Origin: Candidatus Fermentithermobacillaceae bacterium
GTDB lineage: Bacteria > Bacillota > Sulfobacillia > Fermentithermobacillales > Fermentithermobacillaceae
Length of the DNA: 64,000 bases
Direction: 5' to 3'
Assembly: GCA_012841375.1 (NCBI GenBank)
Contig: DUUV01000047.1
Location: forward strand, 1-64,000
Shown here: positions 57,755 to 64,000 of the stretch, one piece after another
Layout: each line of letters starts with the position of its first letter
Numbering within the stretch: position 1 is the stretch's first letter
Notes under the pieces: model-generated
Databases searched by the model: none
The model's input: the letters and a program-made list of their open reading frames with translations, nothing else
Told to the model about the DNA's origin: nothing
Position numbers and translations under genes: made by a program

Positions 57755-59431
57755 GTGAAGAAGCCGGATTTCGCGTGTTACCTGGATTACGCCGAACTCA
57801 CGAAGACGCTCCGAGAGATGGTTCAGGAGAATGGGAACCTTGCGAAGATGTACTCGATAGGCAAGACCTACGAGGGACGGGACATGTGGGCGGTGGAGAT
57901 CACCAACTTCGAGAAGGGCAGCCCCGAGAAGAAGCCCGGCATGTACATAGACGGCAATCACCACGCAGGCGAGGTGACCGGGTCGGCCGTATGTCTCTAT
58001 ACCGTGTGGTACCTGCTCTCCAACTACGGGAAAGACCCGTTAGTCACCGGACTGGTGGATGATAGAACGTGGTACATCCTGCCCAGGATATCCGTTGACG
58101 GCGCAGAGGTTTTCCTCCACACTCCCATGACGCTTCGCTCCAGCACCCGGGAGTACCCGCCCAGGGAAAACGACGATGGGCTGAACGCCGAAGACATCGA
58201 CGGCGACGGCTGGATACTCCAAATGAGGGTGCAGGACCCCGATGGCGACTGGAAAGTGTCCGCGAAGGACGAGCGCCTGATGGTCCGGCGGGAGCCGTGG
58301 GACCAGGAAGGGCCCTTCTACAAGGTCTACCCGGAAGGCATCATCAAGAACTGGGACGGCGGCGAGATCAAGATGGCCCAGCCCAAGTGGGGCCTTGACA
58401 TAAATCGCAATTACCCCGCCTTTTGGGAACCCGACAACGTCCAGAGGGGAGCGGGCCCGTATCCTTTGTCCGAGCCCGAGACTCGAAACGTGGCCAACTT
58501 TATCCTGGCGCATCCCAACATCGTGGGCGCCATGTCCTATCACACCACCATGGGCGCCATACTGCGTCCCGCCTGCACGAGGCCGGACAGCAAGCTGCCC
58601 GCCCTGGACGTTACGCTCTACAAGACCATCGGGCAAAAGGGGACAGACCTCACAGGTTACCCCCACGTGTCCACTTACGAAGATTACACGTTTGACAAGA
58701 GCCGCCCGCTAAAGGGCGTCTTCATGGATTGGCTCTATGAGCACCTGGGCATCATCACGTTCTCGACAGAGCTTTGGGACGCTTCGGTCCGCGCCGGCAA
58801 CAAGCTGTTCGACCGCCGCGGCAGAAGCGCCGAGGAGAGTCAGTTGGCCCTTCTCAGATGGAACGATAGGGAACTGGCCGGGCAGGGCTTCGTCAGGTGG
58901 CGGAAGTTCAACCACCCGCAGCTGGGAGAGGTCGAGATCGGCGGCTGGAAATCCAAGTTCGTGCTGACCAATCCGCCTCCTCAGTTCCTGGAGGGCGAGT
59001 GCCACAAGAACTGCATGTTCACTCTGTACCACGCGGCGAGCCTGCCCGAGGTGGAGATCGAGAAGACCAAGGTCGAGAAGCTGGCCGAAGGCATCTACAA
59101 GGTGTCGGTCGTGGTTTCCAACAAGAGCTACATGCCCACCAGCGGATCCCACCAGGCCGTCGTAGTAGGCAAGGTCAAGCCGGTCTCGGTTCAGATCTCC
59201 CACGACGATAAGGTGAAGATCGTGACCGGCAAACCCAAGACCGATATAGGCCACCTCCCGGGCCTCTCCGGCAGCACCAGAGGTAGGGGTGGGTGGATGG
59301 GTTCGAGCGGCGAGGGCACTCGGAAGGAAGTCGAATGGGTGCTGAAGGCCGAGGAGGGCGCCCAGGTCACGATAACGGTCTCTTCGGAGAGGGCGGGAAC
59401 CGATACCGCCGATATTGTCCTTTCGAGCTAG
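57755..59431 (+). CDS. M14 family zinc carboxypeptidase, copy 1
   Basis: YIDGNHHAGEVTG, RNYPAFW, MSYHTTMGA, ITFSTELWD. Confidence 0.9.
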   Translation: MKKPDFACYLDYAELTKTLREMVQENGNLAKMYSIGKTYEGRDMWAVEITNFEKGSPEKKPGMYIDGNHHAGEVTGSAVCLYTVWYLLSNYGKDPLVTGLVDDRTWYILPRISVDGAEVFLHTPMTLRSSTREYPPRENDDGLNAEDIDGDGWILQMRVQDPDGDWKVSAKDERLMVRREPWDQEGPFYKVYPEGIIKNWDGGEIKMAQPKWGLDINRNYPAFWEPDNVQRGAGPYPLSEPETRNVANFILAHPNIVGAMSYHTTMGAILRPACTRPDSKLPALDVTLYKTIGQKGTDLTGYPHVSTYEDYTFDKSRPLKGVFMDWLYEHLGIITFSTELWDASVRAGNKLFDRRGRSAEESQLALLRWNDRELAGQGFVRWRKFNHPQLGEVEIGGWKSKFVLTNPPPQFLEGECHKNCMFTLYHAASLPEVEIEKTKVEKLAEGIYKVSVVVSNKSYMPTSGSHQAVVVGKVKPVSVQISHDDKVKIVTGKPKTDIGHLPGLSGSTRGRGGWMGSSGEGTRKEVEWVLKAEEGAQVTITVSSERAGTDTADIVLSS

Positions 59432-59456
59432 GCACCGTAGCGGGGAGGGAAAGGGT

Positions 59457-61115
59457 ATGAACATAAGCTTCGACAAGTACCATACCTACGATGAGATACG
59501 CGCGTTCTTGCAGGACTGCGTTCGCGAGTATCCGGATCTTTGCCGCATAGAGTGCATCGGCAAGTCGTATCAAGACCGGGAGATCCTCATGGTGGAGATA
59601 ACCAACCGGAAAACCGGTCAGGGGTCCGACAAACCCGGTATCTACGCCGATGCCAACACTCACGCGGGTGAGGTGACGGGCGCCGAGGTCATCCTCTATA
59701 CCATCAATATGCTCCTTCAGGGTTACGGGAAAGACCCGCGCATCACCGAGTTGGTGGACACCAGGGTCTTCTACTTCATCCCGCGGATAACCGTAGACGG
59801 TACCGAGTACTATCTCAGCACCCCCTATATGCTCAGGTCGAGCCTCCATCCCTGGCCGGAAGAGGCCGACGACAAGCCTGGGCTATACGCCGAAGACATT
59901 GACGGCGACGGGAAGATCCTGCAGATGCGGGTGAAGAACCCTGACGGCGGGTGGAAGATATCCAAGAAAGACCCGAGAGTCATGGTTCGACGGCGCCCTG
60001 ACGAACTGGGTTCGCCGGATGAGACCTACTATGACGTGTTCATGGAGGGACTGGTCAGGGACTACGACCCCGACGTGACTCTCAAGCCGGCTCCGGGCAG
60101 GTACCGGTTGGACTTCAACCGGCAGTATCCCACCAATTGGGCCCTTCCCGTGAGGCAGGCCGGCTCCGGCGACTACCCGTTCGCCGAACCCGAGATGAAA
60201 GCGGTGGGCGACTTCTACCTGGCCCATCCCAACATCGTGAGCTCCATGGCTTACCACACTACCGGCGGAGTGCTGCTCCGGCCTCTCTGCGACAAGCCTG
60301 ACCGGTCATTGGATTCCAGAGACCTGGCCATCTACCGGGCGCTAGGGGAGATCGGAGAGGAGGTTACCGGATACCCCCTCAAGTCGGTGTTTGAGAGCTT
60401 TACCTGGGATCCCCAAAGACCCGCGGTAGGCAGCGACCTGGAGTGGGCCTACGAAACCCTGGGGATCCTGGCGTTCGAGACTGAACTCTGGGATATGCAG
60501 GGGCGCGCGGGCATCCGGAAGCGTTCGCTGACCGAGATGAGAGCCCTTAGCGAGAAAGACAGGGAAGAAGACGCCGTGAAGCTCCTCAAGTGGAATGACG
60601 AAGAGATGGGCGGGAAGCTCTTCAATGACTGGAAGCCCTTCAGGCATCCTCAGTTGGGGGATGTTGAAATAGGAGGGTGGGAGCCCAAGGTGGGCAGGCA
60701 GAACCCGCCGCTGTCGCTTCTTGAGGACGAGTGCAGGCGGAACGCCGAGTTCAATCTCACCAGGGCAGCGGTGACACCCCACCTGGTCATCGAGAAATTC
60801 ACGGCCGAGCCGCTGGGAGATGGTCTGTACAAAGTAGAGGCGGTCGTGAAGAACGACGGATACCTGCCGACCCATGTGACCTACCAGGCACTCAAGGTCA
60901 GGCAGGCTAAGCCGGTGAAGGTCTCCCTGGAAGGCGGCACGCTCGTCGGGGGGAAAGCAGTTGAGGACATAGGTCATCTGGGCGGACGTTCGGGCGGCGG
61001 AGATATGAAGACAAAACTGTCGTGGGTCGTGAAGGCAGAGAAGGGCACGACGCTGACAGTCACCGCCCACACACCCAGGGCGGGGAAGGCCAGGGCCGAG
61101 GTAGTCGCCGGCTAA
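59457..61115 (+). CDS. M14 family zinc carboxypeptidase, copy 2
   Basis: YADANTHAGEVTG, RQYPTNW, MAYHTTGG, LAFETELWD; colinear with copy 1. Confidence 0.9.
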   Translation: MNISFDKYHTYDEIRAFLQDCVREYPDLCRIECIGKSYQDREILMVEITNRKTGQGSDKPGIYADANTHAGEVTGAEVILYTINMLLQGYGKDPRITELVDTRVFYFIPRITVDGTEYYLSTPYMLRSSLHPWPEEADDKPGLYAEDIDGDGKILQMRVKNPDGGWKISKKDPRVMVRRRPDELGSPDETYYDVFMEGLVRDYDPDVTLKPAPGRYRLDFNRQYPTNWALPVRQAGSGDYPFAEPEMKAVGDFYLAHPNIVSSMAYHTTGGVLLRPLCDKPDRSLDSRDLAIYRALGEIGEEVTGYPLKSVFESFTWDPQRPAVGSDLEWAYETLGILAFETELWDMQGRAGIRKRSLTEMRALSEKDREEDAVKLLKWNDEEMGGKLFNDWKPFRHPQLGDVEIGGWEPKVGRQNPPLSLLEDECRRNAEFNLTRAAVTPHLVIEKFTAEPLGDGLYKVEAVVKNDGYLPTHVTYQALKVRQAKPVKVSLEGGTLVGGKAVEDIGHLGGRSGGGDMKTKLSWVVKAEKGTTLTVTAHTPRAGKARAEVVAG

Positions 61116-61154
61116 GTCACGCAAAACTAGTGTTGGCGCAGAGGAGGTATCGGT

Positions 61155-62207
61155 GTGACCACAAGCAATGTCCCGGACATAGAGTACATCACCGACAGGC
61201 TGGCTACGCTCCTCAGGATTCCAAGCCCCAGCGGCGATACCAAAGAGGCCATAGATTGGATAAAGGCCGAATTTGAGGCGCTGGGCTATAAGCCTGCCGT
61301 AAACAACAAAGGCGGACTGTTGGTCACCATCCCCGGAGTGAAAGAAGGCAATGAACGCGGTCTTTCCGCCCATGTGGATACTCTGGGCGCCATGGTCTTC
61401 GAGATCAAGAGCAGCGGAAGGCTAAAGCTCACTCTGGTCGGGGGGTCGCCATGGCCCAGTCTAGAGGGGGAGCACGTCACTATCAAGGCCTCGAACGGCA
61501 AGCGGTACACCGGGACAATCCTTATCAACAAGGCGGCGTCTCACGTATGGGGTCAGGAGACCACCAAGATGGAGCGCAACGCCGACAACATGGAAGTCCG
61601 GATAGACGAAAAGGTCAAGAACAAAGACGATGTGCTCCGGCTCGGCATCAGGGTAGGAGACTTCGTCGTGTTCGACCCCAGAACCCAGGTGACGCCTTCC
61701 GGGTTCATCAAGTCGAGACACCTGGATGACAAAGCTTCGGTGGCGGTCCTCCTCGGGTGCGCCAAGTTCCTTGCGGATCGGAAACTCAAGCCCGCCTACA
61801 CCACCCACTTCTACATGAGCGTCCACGAAGAGGTCGGGCACGGTGGGTCGTACGGCATTCCCGATACGGTCAAGGAGTTCATCGCCGTAGATATGGGGTG
61901 CGTTGGAGACGGACTACTCGGGTCCGAGTATACCGTGTCTATATGCGCCAAGGACGGCGGCGGGCCCTACGACCTGACGCTCAGGAAGAAACTCGAGGAC
62001 ATCTGCGAGACCAACGACATCCCTTACGTGGTGGATATCTTCCCGTACTACGGTTCGGACGCGGGAGCCCTTTTGCGGGCCGGACACGATGTAAGGTGCG
62101 CTTGTGTCGGCACCGGTGTCGACGCGTCTCACTCTCACGAGCGAACCCATAAGGAGGGTGTCTTGGCGACGGCGAGACTTGTGCTCGGCTATATTCTGGG
62201 TGATTAG
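61155..62207 (+). CDS. M42 family metallopeptidase
   Basis: LSAHVDTLGAMV, KSRHLDDKASVAVLL, HEEVGHGGSYGI, VDASHSHERTHKEG. Confidence 0.9.
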   Translation: MTTSNVPDIEYITDRLATLLRIPSPSGDTKEAIDWIKAEFEALGYKPAVNNKGGLLVTIPGVKEGNERGLSAHVDTLGAMVFEIKSSGRLKLTLVGGSPWPSLEGEHVTIKASNGKRYTGTILINKAASHVWGQETTKMERNADNMEVRIDEKVKNKDDVLRLGIRVGDFVVFDPRTQVTPSGFIKSRHLDDKASVAVLLGCAKFLADRKLKPAYTTHFYMSVHEEVGHGGSYGIPDTVKEFIAVDMGCVGDGLLGSEYTVSICAKDGGGPYDLTLRKKLEDICETNDIPYVVDIFPYYGSDAGALLRAGHDVRCACVGTGVDASHSHERTHKEGVLATARLVLGYILGD

Positions 62208-63589
62208 CTCAGGCTCACCCTATAGATTTTCTGGGGCCTGCCCCTCGTGCCGGCCTGATTGAGGCCGGCAACTCTGGCCAGTCCGGTTTCCTCCAACCTG
62301 GCCAGAATCCGCCTGGCGTTTCGTTTCGATATTGATAGGTACGTGGCAAGCTGCTCTGTAGTGATAAACAGCGATCCGTTTGTCCGCAGCGCAGCTTGCA
62401 CACGGCTGATCGTCGCCACGCTCAGGCCGCTCTGAGACGACATGGAGACCAGGGAAGGGTCGGTCGTGGAAGTCGTGAACTCCAAGGGATGCGAGGGAGC
62501 CGACTCCGCGGCCGGCCCAAGGGGACCCACTACACGGCTGTCTTCAAACACGGCGAAGGCGCAGCTCTGGGAGGTTTCGATCGCGTAGTTGATCGCCAGT
62601 GTCGCGTTGGCGAACGACAGGCTTGCTGTAGGCGCGACTCCAAACCCAAAGAATACCGGCAGGCCGCAAGCCTTGGAAATGCGTGGAGCCGTCTCGAACG
62701 CCGTCTGGCCGTGTGTGACTTCATCCAGGACTCCCCGCGTCATGAATACGCTGAACCTGCCGCCCTCTTGCGGGATCACCGAGACGCCCAGGGGGCCGGC
62801 CCACTCCAGGAGCATCTTGAGGAGCTTGGCCCTTGAGTTTTGGCCGTTGGCCAATTCACGGTGGCGTGAAGCGCGATGTTCCTCGCCTTCTTCGCGCCGT
62901 CCATCCGGGTCGTCCGGAGGACTCACCGGGTCAGGCACCCTACCGGTGGAAACCAACCCGACGACGAGCTGGCTGGCCTTGGCCTTCAGCGCCTCCAACT
63001 CGAGCACTGCCCTGACAAGTCCCTCTTTCAGGCCGCCCAGACTGGGGGTGCACCGGTAGACCGGCATCCCGCAGCCACTGAGTTCGACGTAGGCGCTCCT
63101 CAGGAAGGTAGCCGCCGCGGAGGTCTTGCCCTCCTCCCAAAGGGTTCTATGAAACGAGACAAACTCGCTTTTCTCCATTGGGCTCTCCACGGGAAGGAAG
63201 TAGAGCGCGTCAGGGCTGAGTCCCACATCCGATAAGCACTGCCGGGCTTCGCCGGGCGTCGCCGTGTCGATGCTGAGGCGCCGCGTGTCGACTCCGTCGT
63301 GCAGCATCTTGGCAAGGGCTTGGTAGATACCGAGGCTCGTGTCGCACACGTACACGAGAGGGATCCCTGAGTCCCGTCCCCCATAGTGATTCATCACCTT
63401 AAAGTAAGGCCAATTGCCGGTGAACAGGCAGACGTCCATCTGCCCGCGGTTCTTTTCGAAGAGCGGGACGGTGTCGTTCTCGTCTTCATAGCGAAGCTTC
63501 AGGAACCGGTATTGAGGAAAGCTCTCGGCGAACTGCAAGGTCTTGTCCACAAGGTCCGGTGGTCCTATCACGCCGATGGAAAACTTCAT
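62204..63589 (-). CDS. Regulator with periplasmic-binding-like N-terminus, degenerate GGDEF-like region and C-terminal wHTH
   Basis: FGFGVAPTASLSFANATLAINYA (GGDEF/GCHIII-like helix); ITTEQLATYLSISKRNARRILARLEETGLARV wHTH. Confidence 0.55.
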   Translation of the reverse strand: MKFSIGVIGPPDLVDKTLQFAESFPQYRFLKLRYEDENDTVPLFEKNRGQMDVCLFTGNWPYFKVMNHYGGRDSGIPLVYVCDTSLGIYQALAKMLHDGVDTRRLSIDTATPGEARQCLSDVGLSPDALYFLPVESPMEKSEFVSFHRTLWEEGKTSAAATFLRSAYVELSGCGMPVYRCTPSLGGLKEGLVRAVLELEALKAKASQLVVGLVSTGRVPDPVSPPDDPDGRREEGEEHRASRHRELANGQNSRAKLLKMLLEWAGPLGVSVIPQEGGRFSVFMTRGVLDEVTHGQTAFETAPRISKACGLPVFFGFGVAPTASLSFANATLAINYAIETSQSCAFAVFEDSRVVGPLGPAAESAPSHPLEFTTSTTDPSLVSMSSQSGLSVATISRVQAALRTNGSLFITTEQLATYLSISKRNARRILARLEETGLARVAGLNQAGTRGRPQKIYRVSLS

Positions 63590-63973
63590 TCCGGGTCACT
63601 CCTACCACTTATCAGGGGAATTATCCGGCAGACTACATTTATTAGCGCATCCATTACTATTCGAATCACCGGCGTACCGGCATGCCGGGACACTGACGCC
63701 CGGCGCATCCGGCTGTCTAGTATACTTCTTGACCTCCTGCCGTTTTGCCTTCTGGCTTTCTTTTCATATTTCTTAGATGCAGGATTTTGCGGAGAAGTAG
63801 CCAATAAGGAAACACTTCCAGGATAAATAAGGATATTTTTGCGGTCAACTGGAAGTTCGGTGCCGGTCCCTTGTCGGATGCGTTCCCCTGTCAAACACAA
63901 GGTAGGTGGTGCGAAGAGCCCAACGAGTTAATTACGGATCATTTCTAGACAATGATTCAGATCGGAGGAGAAC

Positions 63974-64000
63974 ATGGCGGAAACGGAAATCATCGCGACA
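63974..64000 (+). CDS. Start of a gene truncated by the window (MAETEIIAT...)
   Basis: ATG preceded by GGAGGAGAAC. Confidence 0.5.

Noticed and set aside
60342-61373. 343-aa minus-strand ORF
   Set aside because: Antisense to the second M14 peptidase and the M42 start.

Overview
The window is a GC-rich bacterial chromosomal segment, probably from a spore-forming Bacillota lineage. That is inferred from the FtsK/SpoIIIE, YlbF-family and small coat-like peptide genes; no rRNA was seen to confirm it. I see about 50 supportable protein-coding genes and no confident tRNA, rRNA or CRISPR array.

Recognisable blocks:
- Left edge: a frameshifted racemase remnant, a wHTH+nuclease-like gene, a ~63-bp tandem repeat block and a VOC-family gene tail.
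- 19.6-23.2 kb: a vWA / PP2C / protein-kinase triad resembling TerY-P systems.
- 31.4 kb: an FMN riboswitch (RFN element) directly upstream of an ECF S-component, read from the minus strand.
- 31.7-43.2 kb: a long co-directional run of fumarase, malic enzyme, pstS-C-A-B-B, phoU, a HEPN-like/CBS protein, a DHH/CBS pyrophosphatase and an M20 peptidase.
- 47.7-50.4 kb: a TldD/PmbA-like pair.
- 51.9-56.9 kb: FtsK/SpoIIIE, aldehyde:ferredoxin oxidoreductase and a MoaD-like protein.
- 57.8-63.6 kb: two tandem M14 carboxypeptidases, an M42 peptidase and an unusual regulator.

Most interesting observations:
- The two adjacent PstB ATPases have complementary motif degeneration (Q-loop Gln to Ala in one, LSGGQ to LSLGN in the other), predicting an asymmetric heterodimer.
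- A 41-codon mini-ORF sits between pstS and pstC with ATGA overlaps at both ends and an internal 12-bp tandem repeat.
- The FMN riboswitch P1 stem appears to contain the Shine-Dalgarno itself.
- The TerY-P-like triad has a kinase with a transmembrane segment and coiled coil.
- There is a HEPN-like/CBS fusion.

All calls come from reading the sequence by eye; no database search was run.
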